This document shows positions 1 through 6,105 of a DNA stretch of 10,462 nucleotides, one piece after another. The DNA comes from Halobacteriales archaeon SW_5_68_122 (GTDB lineage: Archaea > Halobacteriota > Halobacteria > Halobacteriales > Haloarculaceae): positions 1 to 10,462 of the forward strand of contig PXSL01000102.1 in assembly GCA_003022815.1 (NCBI GenBank), written 5' to 3'. The position numbers and the translations under genes are program-made. Every line of letters starts with the position of its first letter. The first letter of the stretch is position 1. Below the pieces are notes generated by a model. It was not told the DNA's origin, did no database searches, and was given only the letters and a program-made list of their open reading frames with translations.

Positions 1-620
1 GCCGTCTCGTGGACCAGCTGACGGGGGGCCTCGTGCTCGCGGGCCCACTCGTCGCGCTCCTCGTAGTCCATGCCGGAGAGCTTCCGAATGCCGCGCTGGA
101 TGTTCCGCTGGTGGGTGACCGCCTGGTTGACGTCGCCGGTGCCGGCCTCGCCCTTGGTGCGAATCATCGCCGCGCCCTCGTCGATGCGTCGCAGCGCCTC
201 CCCGAGGTTGCGGGCGCCGCAGACGAACGGCGACGTGAACTCGCGCTTGTCGATGTGGTACCGCTCGTCGGCCTGCGTCAGCACCTCCGACTCGTCGATC
301 ATGTCGGCGCCGGTCGCCTCGAGGACCTGGGCCTCGGCGGTATGGCCGATGCGGCACTTGCCCATCGCGGGAATCGACATCTCGTCGATGACCGCCTCGA
401 GGCCGCCGGGGTCGGCCATCCGGGCGACGCCGCCGCGCTTGCGGATGTCCGCCGGGACTGACTCGAGGTGCATCACCGCCACCGCGCCAGCGTCCTCGGC
501 GATGCGGGCCTGCTCGCGGGAGACGACGTCCATGATGACGCCGCCCTTCTGCATCTTGGCGAAACCGCGCTTCACGAGGTCCGTTCCGCGACGGAGTTCC
601 TCGATGTTCGTTTCACTCAT
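1..620 (-). CDS. pdxS: Pyridoxal 5'-phosphate synthase lyase subunit PdxS, 3' end cut by window edge
   Basis: PdxS condenses ribose 5-phosphate, glyceraldehyde 3-phosphate and ammonia (supplied by the glutaminase PdxT) into pyridoxal 5'-phosphate in the cytosol. The 206 visible residues run from MSETNIEEL at base 620 to the window edge; full-length PdxS is about 290-300 residues, so roughly a third is missing off the left side. The family signature is clear: KGGVIMDV (residues 25-32), [18 protein letters not shown] (82-93), [26 protein letters not shown] and [11 protein letters not shown] (152-162). Residues matching the Bacillus subtilis catalytic Asp24, Lys81 and Lys149 are Asp31, Lys88 and Lys156, all present with a constant offset of 7. 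The ATG at 620 is chosen because it gives the usual short N-terminus and has a TATA-like box 24-30 bases upstream. PdxT is not in the window. Confidence 0.97.
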   Translation of the reverse strand, partial: MSETNIEELRRGTDLVKRGFAKMQKGGVIMDVVSREQARIAEDAGAVAVMHLESVPADIRKRGGVARMADPGGLEAVIDEMSIPAMGKCRIGHTAEAQVLEATGADMIDESEVLTQADERYHIDKREFTSPFVCGARNLGEALRRIDEGAAMIRTKGEAGTGDVNQAVTHQRNIQRGIRKLSGMDYEERDEWAREHEAPRQLVHET

Positions 621-643
621 GTACATACACACGGGGCGAACGC

Positions 644-650
644 ACTTAAC
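644..650 (-). promoter_or_regulatory. Probable TATA box of pdxS
   Basis: On the minus strand the bases read GTTAAGT, 24-30 bases upstream of the pdxS ATG at 620. That is the spacing expected for a leaderless or nearly leaderless haloarchaeal transcript, and no Shine-Dalgarno sequence precedes the ATG. Inferred from position and composition only. Confidence 0.45.
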
Positions 651-732
651 CCGTGTCGTTCGCCCCCCCGGTTTCCGGCTGTTCTCGTCCGTCGGCGTGG
701 GTGTTTTGGTGCGCCGGGCCGGTGTGATCGCC

Positions 733-1488
733 ATGGACCTCCGAGGTCGGGCCGGGAATGTCGTCGACCGGGCCGGAGACGTCATCGACCGTGGACGTCC
801 GCTCGTCGAGTCGGACGTTCCGCGCGATGACCTGCCGTGGTACGTCGCGCCGCTACCGGAACGGCTGGAGAACCTGGGACTGAACCTCGCGTGGCTGATC
901 ATCGCCGTCAACCTCGCCGGCACCGCCTTCGGCTTCTACTACTACCGACTTCAGTTCTCCCGCACGCCCGTCGAGATGTGGGCGTTCGTCCCCGACAGCC
1001 CGCTGGCAACGCTGTTCATCGCGCTCGCTTTGGCCGCCTGGAAACTGGACCGCCAGCAGGAGTGGCTCACCGCCCTGGCCTTCTACGGGAACATCATCCT
1101 CGGCGGGTGGACCGTGTACGTCCACCTGGCGTTCTACGAGAGCTTCGGCTATCTCGGCCTCGCCATGCGGCAGTTCCTCATCTGGAGCCACGCCGCGATG
1201 GTCCTGCAGGCGTTTCTCCTGCACCGCATCGGCGAGTTCCGGCCCCGGGCAATCGGCCTCGCAACGCTATGGTACGCTGTCAACGCCACCGTCGACTACT
1301 TCATCCCGGTGCTGGGCGACCCCCACCACACTATCATCCCGCTGCAGGACGACGCACAGGTCGGCCTCGGCGCCGATGCCCTCGGCGTCGCCGGCACCGG
1401 CGCGTTCGTCCTACTCATCGTCTCAGTGTACTTCGCCATGCTGACCCGCGTCGAGAAACAGCGGTCCCGGCGCGAGCGTCCACCGTGA
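733..1488 (+). CDS. DUF1405 family multipass membrane protein
   Basis: 251-residue integral membrane protein of the DUF1405 (YpjA-like) family, whose biochemical role I do not know. Visible hallmarks are a hydrophobic helix at about 52-70 ending in [14 protein letters not shown], the motif [13 protein letters not shown] (83-95), a second helix to about 103, [21 protein letters not shown] in pieces over 111-131, [15 protein letters not shown] (151-165), an NATVDYFIP segment (184-192) and a last helix at about 215-237. That makes about six membrane helices after a soluble, charged N-terminus of about 45 residues, with a basic C-terminal tail ([10 protein letters not shown]). I start at ATG 733; an in-frame GTG at 724 is possible. 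The open frame continues further upstream, but only antisense to pdxS. It is divergent from pdxS with 112 bases between starts, and a T-rich stretch follows its stop. Confidence 0.85.
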   Translation: MDLRGRAGNVVDRAGDVIDRGRPLVESDVPRDDLPWYVAPLPERLENLGLNLAWLIIAVNLAGTAFGFYYYRLQFSRTPVEMWAFVPDSPLATLFIALALAAWKLDRQQEWLTALAFYGNIILGGWTVYVHLAFYESFGYLGLAMRQFLIWSHAAMVLQAFLLHRIGEFRPRAIGLATLWYAVNATVDYFIPVLGDPHHTIIPLQDDAQVGLGADALGVAGTGAFVLLIVSVYFAMLTRVEKQRSRRERPP

Positions 1489-1501
1489 GCCGTTAGTATA
1501 A

Positions 1502-1506
1502 TTTTT
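1502..1506 (+). terminator. Possible T-run terminator after the DUF1405 gene
   Basis: Five T residues lie 14 bases after the stop at 1488 at the start of an AT-rich patch (to about 1516). Archaeal termination commonly uses short T runs on the coding strand, so this is a plausible transcript end. There is no strong hairpin directly before it. Confidence 0.35.
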
Positions 1507-1518
1507 CGTATATATCCT

Positions 1519-1585
1519 GAACGACTACCGTGTTACTCCTTACATCTCATTTCAAACCGTGAACGACCGAAATCGCTCGTCGTTC
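1519..1585. repeat. Short GAACGAC repeats in direct and inverted orientation
   Basis: GAACGAC occurs at 1519-1525 and 1561-1567, and its reverse complement GTCGTTC at 1579-1585. The last two copies can form a 7-bp stem with an 11-base loop. They lie in the 214-base AT-rich gap between the DUF1405 gene and the next gene. They might be a regulator site or part of a transcript end; chance is not excluded. Confidence 0.3.
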
Positions 1586-1702
1586 CGTGCTAGCGCTTCT
1601 CAGTTCCTATCCGATTTCTTAGGGTATTTACGTCCGGAGCCACTATTCAAAAACGAGTAGAAGAGCACCGCTCAACGGCCGACTGCGAACCCTCTAAAAA
1701 CA

Positions 1703-1966
1703 ATGTTCACGTATCCCAACTCCGAACCCGTAACGCCCACGGACAGCCTTCCCGTTGTGGGACTGCTGCTGTTTCCCCTACTGCTGGTGGGGATCTTCGC
1801 CGCCCTCAGCTATCCGCTGTACGCGCTCGGCGCCGTCGGGGCCGTCGTGGTCGCGCGACGCTCCGGCCGGGCGCTGGCGGCACGTCTCGCCCGCGACGCC
1901 GACCGCGTCCGTGAGTTTCCGCTCCCGGGCGTCGGCACCGTCCGGTTCACCGTCGAACCCCGGTAG
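1703..1966 (+). CDS. Small hypothetical membrane protein
   Basis: 87-residue protein not recognised as a named family. A short polar N-terminus (about 15 residues) precedes a very hydrophobic stretch at about 17-52 (VVGLLLFPLLLVGIFAALS, then YALGAVGAVVVA), which would make one long or two tightly spaced membrane helices. An arginine-rich cytosolic tail follows (ARRSGRALAARLARDADRVR). The positive tail places the C-terminus inside. The ATG at 1703 follows directly on an A-rich stretch (CTCTAAAAAC) and I see no convincing TATA box at the leaderless distance, so the transcript may have a leader. The gene stands alone, convergent with the regulator that ends 48 bases downstream. Coding status rests on open frame, GC-rich third positions and the clean membrane segment. 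Confidence 0.7.
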   Translation: MFTYPNSEPVTPTDSLPVVGLLLFPLLLVGIFAALSYPLYALGAVGAVVVARRSGRALAARLARDADRVREFPLPGVGTVRFTVEPR

Positions 1967-2014
1967 GAGCGGGACTCGAGCCTCGAATCGCTATTTTCGT
2001 TCGCGCGTTCACGC

Positions 2015-2956
<942 letters not shown>

Positions 2957-2980
2957 ACCGGGCACAACGGGCTAATGTTT

Positions 2981-2988
2981 GAATAAAG
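2981..2988 (-). promoter_or_regulatory. Probable TATA box of the HFX_2341-type regulator
   Basis: The minus strand reads CTTTATTC, 25-32 bases upstream of the ATG at 2956, the position expected for a leaderless haloarchaeal gene. It supports ATG 2956 as the start. Confidence 0.55.
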
Positions 2989-3056
2989 CACCAGTTTCGC
3001 TACCGTTGATACGTGCATTGCCGATATTTGTCGCCGTGCTTTCGTGGGCTTTCGTT

Positions 3057-3066
3057 AATACGTATT
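3057..3066. repeat. Perfect 10-bp palindrome centred on TACGTA
   Basis: The bases AATACGTATT are self-complementary. A longer palindrome with the same core lies at 3149-3160, and a partial copy (GATACGT) at 3008-3014, all in the 208-base gap upstream of the regulator that starts at 2956. Possible operator sites. Confidence 0.35.
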
Positions 3067-3084
3067 GCTATGGTCGTTTCCATA

Positions 3085-3109
3085 CTGCCGGCTGTAACTA
3101 TACCGGCAG
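3085..3109. repeat. 7-bp inverted repeat, stem-loop candidate
   Basis: CTGCCGG at 3085-3091 pairs perfectly with CCGGCAG at 3103-3109 around an 11-base loop. It lies in the gap between the two minus-strand genes, 60 bases downstream of the stop at 3165. It could be a transcript-end hairpin of the upstream cassette or a protein-binding site; no T run follows on the minus strand. Confidence 0.35.
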
Positions 3110-3148
3110 ACGTAAGCAAGATACATTTAGCCCGGGGACCGTGACGAC

Positions 3149-3160
3149 TGATACGTATCA
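3149..3160. repeat. Perfect 12-bp palindrome TGATACGTATCA
   Basis: Self-complementary 12-mer ending 4 bases short of the TAA stop of the His-rich gene. It shares the TACGTA core with the palindrome at 3057-3066. It may be an operator or part of the cassette's 3' boundary. Confidence 0.4.
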
Positions 3161-3164
3161 AACG

Positions 3165-3593
3165 TTACTCAGAAGACAGTCTCGAAGAAAGCGCCGACAT
3201 GATTTCCCAAGAGAGTTGCGCTGGGTTTCGAGCGTGGAACGTATGTGATTCGTACGTGTATCCGGCGTTGCCAGTGCGTTCCTGAAAGTGTCCTCGCCCG
3301 TCAACATGCTCTTGCTCGTGGTGGTGCCATCCGAAGTCGGTTTCCTCGTCACTGTAGTGAAACTCGAACTCGGGGCATGCATCCGGTGTCTCTCCTGCAA
3401 ACCAGTGAACAGTCAACGTTGCACTTCCGCGTTCGATTCCCCATCGCTCGACCGCTAGGTCTGCCCGTATCTCCGTAAAATTGCCATCCGGGAAACCCTG
3501 TACGGCAGTAACTATTGGATGCCGTTCGAGCGCTTGCCAGATTGCACGAAGTGCTCGATGAGAAGCTTCGGCTGAACTGTATGAGTCAGCCAT
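3165..3593 (-). CDS. His-rich small protein, second gene of the DUF7342 cassette; candidate toxin (TumE-like)
   Basis: 142-residue soluble protein, function not established. After an N-terminal helix (about 8-25) comes a strand-rich core with GNFTEIRADL (38-47), ATLTVHWFAGE (58-68) and FEFHYSD (76-82). A histidine cluster GWHHHEQEHVDGRGHFQER follows (88-106; His90, 91, 92, 96, 102), then YTYESHTF and a C-terminal helix. The pattern of a strand-rich core followed by His-rich GWHHH...HVDG recalls the small TumE-like proteins of haloarchaea that sit beside a DNA-binding partner. That comparison is from memory and weak. The gene begins 9 bases after the stop of the winged-helix gene and is surely co-transcribed with it. 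Its GC is lower than that of the neighbours (55% in one counted line). The first ATG in frame (3593) is used; the ORF has no other early Met. Confidence 0.75.
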   Translation of the reverse strand: MADSYSSAEASHRALRAIWQALERHPIVTAVQGFPDGNFTEIRADLAVERWGIERGSATLTVHWFAGETPDACPEFEFHYSDEETDFGWHHHEQEHVDGRGHFQERTGNAGYTYESHTFHARNPAQLSWEIMSALSSRLSSE

Positions 3594-3602
3594 TCGGTGG
3601 CG

Positions 3603-4124
3603 CTACGCGGATACCCGGAAATCGTCGGTGTACGTTTCGTAGTTTTCGATCGCATCCTCGAGGACTGAGAGACGATAGAGTGCGAGTTCCCAGTTACTTG
3701 CGGTTTTCTTGAAATCCCGCGTCCGCGATGCGGTATCCGTCTCTGCGGCACGGGAACGGAGTTCGTCGGGGGAGTCCACGCTGTAATCAGTTTCCCAGTC
3801 TTCAAGTTGGGACTGTAGCTCGACTTTCAGGTCGATTAATCCGTCGCGGTTGTGCTCTTCGAGAAGGTCCCGAACTGTTTGGATTCGTACATGGAGTGGG
3901 TCGGGGAAGTAGAGTGTGCCATCATCGCGTTCCGTTTTTAGCAGTACGTTCAGGTTGACGAGTCGTTCAAGATGGTCTCGTGCTGTATTCTCCGCGACGT
4001 GGGCCTCATCCGCAATGTATGATGCTGGACGTGGTTTGGAGACTGTAGTGCCGACTGATTGAACACGGTCGAACGCCGTTGTGTGTTCTTTCCATGCTCT
4101 AACACCCGGTTTCTGATCGCTCAT
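3603..4124 (-). CDS. DUF7342-type winged-helix DNA-binding protein
   Basis: 173-residue protein. The N-terminal part (about 8-75) is a winged helix: WKEHTTAFDRVQSVGTTV, then PASYIADEAHVAENTARDHLERLVNLNVL as the helix-turn-helix with recognition helix around residues 44-56, then LLKTERDDGTLYFPDP as the wing. The rest is helical and acidic: VRDLLEEHNRDG (84-95), ELQSQLEDWETDYSVDSPDELRSRAAE (102-128) and a C-terminal WELALYRLSVLEDAIENYETYTDD segment, probably for dimerisation or partner binding. This matches what I remember of the haloarchaeal DUF7342 family. The ATG at 4124 is chosen because a TTTATT box lies 25-30 bases upstream. The open frame reaches 4370 but the extra residues are low-complexity, basic and unlike the family. 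As first gene of the pair it could be the antitoxin and autoregulator of the cassette (inference). Confidence 0.8.
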   Translation of the reverse strand: MSDQKPGVRAWKEHTTAFDRVQSVGTTVSKPRPASYIADEAHVAENTARDHLERLVNLNVLLKTERDDGTLYFPDPLHVRIQTVRDLLEEHNRDGLIDLKVELQSQLEDWETDYSVDSPDELRSRAAETDTASRTRDFKKTASNWELALYRLSVLEDAIENYETYTDDFRVSA

Positions 4125-4148
4125 GACTCCATCTAACGGACATAGCAC

Positions 4149-4154
4149 AATAAA
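4149..4154 (-). promoter_or_regulatory. Probable TATA box of the DUF7342 cassette
   Basis: The minus strand reads TTTATT 25-30 bases upstream of the ATG at 4124, directly downstream of an AT-rich patch (4166-4175). Position fits a leaderless transcript and supports the chosen start. Confidence 0.55.
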
Positions 4155-4272
4155 CCTATCCCCAGATAATATAATTGCTCTCGCGTTTTTCAGATTATGG
4201 ACCTGAATGGACACCAGTCTCACTCTCCGCTTCCTCCGTCGTTCTTCGGGACCGACGTGCCGTCTGTACCCG

Positions 4273-4590
4273 CTACCGGCACGCCGTGACGTTCCCGTCG
4301 TCAGCGCGTCGGAGCTGGAGGACCATCGGCCCGCCATTGGACTGATCGCTGAAGACGAGGCGGCCGCCAATCAGGACGGCACGGTCGACCGAGCGCCACC
4401 CGTCGCTGGCGGCATCGGCCTCGACCGCGCGGAACTGGATTCCCTCGCGGTCGACCGGGAGCGTCCCCGCACTCACCGTAGCCGACAATCAGGGGCGTCT
4501 GGTCGCCCTCAACTACTGTCCTCCGCTCGTGTCACGCTCCCGTTAGCGACGCTCCGGAGAGGTGTATGGTGTCGTCGGGGGGCCTAGCGG
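4273..4590 (-). pseudogene. Possible decayed coding sequence, frames broken several times
   Basis: The 505-base gap 4125-4629 has no convincing intact gene. On the minus strand it reads as protein-like fragments in shifting frames: PDDTIHLSGAS (about 4580-4548), NGSVTRAEDS (4544-4515), TVVEGDQTPLIVGYGE (4519-4472), then in another frame AGTLPVDREGIQFRAVEADA and on to LQLRRADDGNVTACR with a stop at 4273. Each switch needs a shift of one or two bases. The segments have ordinary amino-acid composition and end near where the next begins, as expected for a gene with several frameshifts. I do not recognise the family. The last fragment alone could be expressed from a TTG at 4488 (71 codons), but that start is poor. 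Bases 4125-4272 hold the cassette promoter and nothing else I can support. Confidence 0.3.
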
Positions 4591-4629
4591 ACTCCACGAA
4601 GCGGCCGGCGACCTGACGGCTGACGCCGT

Positions 4630-4824
4630 TCAACACATCTCGCCGAGGTCCCGCCAGTCGTCGGCCGCGCGCACGTCGACGGTCACCTCGTACCCGCACC
4701 GCTCGCAGTAGAACTCGACGCGCCGGTAGTCGGGCCGGAACTCCTCGGTCACGTCGTGCTCGGTGCACGTGACACGGATGCCCAGTTCCTCCGCCTCGGG
4801 GACCTCGACGGTGTAGGCCGTCAT
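4630..4824 (-). CDS. Small CxxC protein, putative metal-binding
   Basis: 64-residue acidic protein. Cysteines at 20 (VTCTEHD), 40 and 43 (FYCERCGYEV) and the C-terminal residue 64, plus His23, make a possible one-metal site; CERC followed by GYE is a typical zinc-knuckle turn. The strand-turn-strand reading (RRVEFYCERCGYEVTVDVR) supports a small zinc-ribbon-like fold with only one complete CxxC. Small CxxC proteins of this size are common in haloarchaea and mostly uncharacterised. The ATG at 4824 is preferred over a longer open frame reaching 4959 because the longer one would run into the divergent gene's promoter and would bury the TATA-like box at 4851-4856. It is divergent from the DJ-1 family gene with 121 bases between starts. 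Confidence 0.75.
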   Translation of the reverse strand: MTAYTVEVPEAEELGIRVTCTEHDVTEEFRPDYRRVEFYCERCGYEVTVDVRAADDWRDLGEMC

Positions 4825-4850
4825 GGTATCATTGGACGGGCCGACCCATC

Positions 4851-4856
4851 GTAAAG
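4851..4856 (-). promoter_or_regulatory. Probable TATA box of the CxxC gene
   Basis: The minus strand reads CTTTAC 27-32 bases upstream of the ATG at 4824. It supports the 64-residue form of the protein. Confidence 0.4.
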
Positions 4857-4904
4857 CTACGCACCGAGCGCGGACCTGACGGGTCGCCAATAGCTCCCCC
4901 GCGG

Positions 4905-4910
4905 TTTTAT
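4905..4910 (+). promoter_or_regulatory. Probable TATA box of the DJ-1/PfpI gene
   Basis: TTTTAT lies 24-29 bases upstream of an ATG at 4934 and 36-41 bases upstream of the ATG at 4946, both in the same frame. Transcription should begin at about 4932-4935, so the first ATG may be used leaderless, or the second with a leader of about 12 bases. Confidence 0.5.
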
Positions 4911-4945
4911 TTCGATCTCGCTCGTAGCTGTGAATGGTGTTAGCT

Positions 4946-5539
4946 ATGAGCAAGGACATCCTGATGATAGTCGGCGACTTCGGCGAGGACTACGAGATAA
5001 TGGTACCGTTCCAGGCCCTCCAGACGGTGGGCCACGACGTTGACGCGGTCTGTCCGGAGAAGGAGGCCGGCGACACGATAAAAACGGCCGTCCACGACTT
5101 CCGGGGCGACCAGACGTACATGGAGGCGAGGGGCCACGACTTCGAGTTGAACGCCACGATGGCCGAGGTGGACCCGACCGGGTACGACGCGCTGTGCGTG
5201 CCGGGCGGGCGCGCGCCGGAGTACCTCCGGACCCACGAGCCGGTCATCGAGGCCGTCCAGCACTTCTTCGAGGCCGACAAGCCCGTCGCGGCGCTGTGTC
5301 ACGGGCCGCAGATACTCGCGGCGGCGGACGTCCTCGACGGCTACGAGATGACCTCCTACCCCGCCTGCCGGCCCGAGTGCGAGGCCGCGGGCTGTTCGTG
5401 GGTCGACGGGGTCGTCCGGGACGGCAACCTCGTCACCGGGCAGGCGTGGCCCGACCACCCCGAGTGGCTGGCCGCGTTCATGGAACTGCTCGGCGACGAG
5501 GTGCGCCACGGCCGGCCGGCGGCCGCCGACGACGACTGA
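4946..5539 (+). CDS. DJ-1/PfpI family protein (type 1 glutamine amidotransferase-like)
   Basis: 197-residue cytosolic protein of the DJ-1/PfpI superfamily, whose members act as cysteine peptidases, glyoxalase/deglycase-like enzymes or chaperones. The fold markers are all present: KDILMIVGDFGEDYEIMVPFQAL (read in pieces over 3-25; Glu14 matches the conserved acidic residue), GHDVDAVCPEK, YDALCVPGGRAPEYLR (80-95), the nucleophile elbow AALCHGPQIL (115-124; Cys118, His119), TSYPACRPECEAAGCSWVD and an NLVTGQAWPD segment. Compared with the roughly 166-residue PfpI it has an insert between strands (about 50-75, DFRGDQTYMEARGHDFELNA), as in larger DJ-1 relatives. The start is the ATG at 4946 giving MSKDIL; a Met four codons upstream (4934) is possible. 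Substrate cannot be told from sequence. Confidence 0.92.
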   Translation: MSKDILMIVGDFGEDYEIMVPFQALQTVGHDVDAVCPEKEAGDTIKTAVHDFRGDQTYMEARGHDFELNATMAEVDPTGYDALCVPGGRAPEYLRTHEPVIEAVQHFFEADKPVAALCHGPQILAAADVLDGYEMTSYPACRPECEAAGCSWVDGVVRDGNLVTGQAWPDHPEWLAAFMELLGDEVRHGRPAAADDD

Positions 5540-5623
5540 CTCATGCTGATTGCTGTGGCCGTTTGCCGGGACGACCGCCCGCAGTCGGACGGTCGCTCCG
5601 GTACTGACGCACAGCAGTCAGTA

Positions 5624-5962
5624 TCAGTACTCGTGGAAGGTCCGGCCGCACTGGGTGCATTCCACGCGTGCGCGCCGGAACAGCGGGTTCTTCTTCACGA
5701 CCGGACCGTTGCAGTCGGGACAGACGCCGGTCCCGTCCCCGTCGGCGACCCGCGTCGACAGGTCGAGGAGTAGCCCCTCCAGTTCCTCGATGCGCTCGTT
5801 CTGCTCTTCGACCGTCTCCTGGAGCTCCTCGAGGCTCTGTTCGCGGTCCTCGACGGATTCGACGTCCAGAACGGCCTCGCTGGTCTCGGCCTCGCTGGTC
5901 TCGACCGACTCTTCGGTCTCCACCGTTATCTCTTCCTCGTCTGTCGGCCCGTCGTTCGTCAT
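5624..5962 (-). CDS. Acidic coiled-coil protein with C-terminal zinc ribbon
   Basis: 112-residue protein, no named family recognised. The first 37 residues are almost all Glu, Thr, Ser, Asp and Val (low-complexity, probably disordered). Residues about 38-72 (SLEELQETVEEQNERIEELEGLLLDL) show heptad-like spacing of a short coiled coil. Residues 81-105 form a zinc ribbon with CPDC (81-84) and CTQC (102-105) 17 residues apart, then GRTFHEY. The design suggests a dimeric or partner-bound protein with a nucleic-acid or protein-binding ribbon. Residues 21-30 contain ETSEA twice, from a 15-bp tandem duplication. It is divergent from bop, with 143 bases between starts, so the two promoters share one short region. 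Confidence 0.78.
   Translation of the reverse strand: MTNDGPTDEEEITVETEESVETSEAETSEAVLDVESVEDREQSLEELQETVEEQNERIEELEGLLLDLSTRVADGDGTGVCPDCNGPVVKKNPLFRRARVECTQCGRTFHEY
5874..5903. repeat. 15-bp perfect tandem duplication inside the zinc-ribbon gene
   Basis: GCCTCGCTGGTCTCG occurs twice head to tail (5874-5888 and 5889-5903). Being a multiple of three it keeps the frame and encodes ETSEA-type repeats in the disordered acidic region. Probably a slippage product and likely variable between strains. Confidence 0.8.
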
Positions 5963-5989
5963 GTGTGGGCGGTGGGGCTGTTCACAGTT

Positions 5990-5996
5990 CAATTTA
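5990..5996 (-). promoter_or_regulatory. Probable TATA box of the zinc-ribbon gene
   Basis: The minus strand reads TAAATTG 28-34 bases upstream of the ATG at 5962, in the expected position for a short-leader or leaderless transcript. Confidence 0.4.
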
Positions 5997-6049
5997 CTGG
6001 TGGTCCGGGCGCGAGCGAGCCTCAGCGGCAAAATGCCTCGGTCGCGCGT

Positions 6050-6069
6050 CTACCCAATAGTTTGGGTAG
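6050..6069. promoter_or_regulatory. Perfect inverted repeat upstream of bop; candidate Bat-type upstream activator site
   Basis: CTACCCAA (6050-6057) and TTGGGTAG (6062-6069) are perfect inverted 8-bp arms around the spacer TAGT. The core ACCC...TTTGG resembles the upstream activator sequence of Halobacterium bop and of Bat-regulated genes, remembered as ACC(C)n-a-c-t-a-g-TTnGG; here the half-sites are the same and the centre differs. The repeat is 36 bases upstream of the ATG at 6106 and could be the binding site of an oxygen/light-responsive Bat-like regulator. The symmetry is seen directly; the assignment is inference. Confidence 0.65.
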
Positions 6070-6090
6070 CACCCTCTTTGTCCCTTGGCA

Positions 6091-6097
6091 ATTATTT
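6091..6097 (+). promoter_or_regulatory. Candidate TATA box for bop
   Basis: ATTATTT lies 24-30 bases upstream of the in-frame ATG at 6121 but only 9-15 bases upstream of the ATG at 6106. If this is the true box, translation would begin at 6121 (MAELGVEG). If instead the weaker CTCTTTG (6074-6080) is used, it sits 26-32 bases upstream of 6106 and right next to the inverted repeat, as in Halobacterium bop. Confidence 0.4.
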
Positions 6098-6105
6098 CGT
6101 CGTGT

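Noticed and set aside
70..732. N-terminal extension of the DUF1405 frame
   Set aside because: It runs antisense to pdxS, has a basic, Ser/Arg-rich composition and no family similarity; the membrane protein starts naturally at 733.
4125..4370. N-terminal extension of the DUF7342 frame to 4370
   Set aside because: The extra residues are low-complexity and basic and would include the TATA box; ATG 4124 matches promoter spacing.
4207..4587. 126-codon plus-strand frame in the non-coding gap
   Set aside because: Arg-rich composition, no recognisable domain, and the opposite strand carries the more protein-like fragments.
4825..4959. Longer form of the CxxC protein beginning at 4959
   Set aside because: It would overlap the divergent DJ-1 gene start and its TATA box, and the added residues do not continue the acidic, compact character of the 64-residue form.
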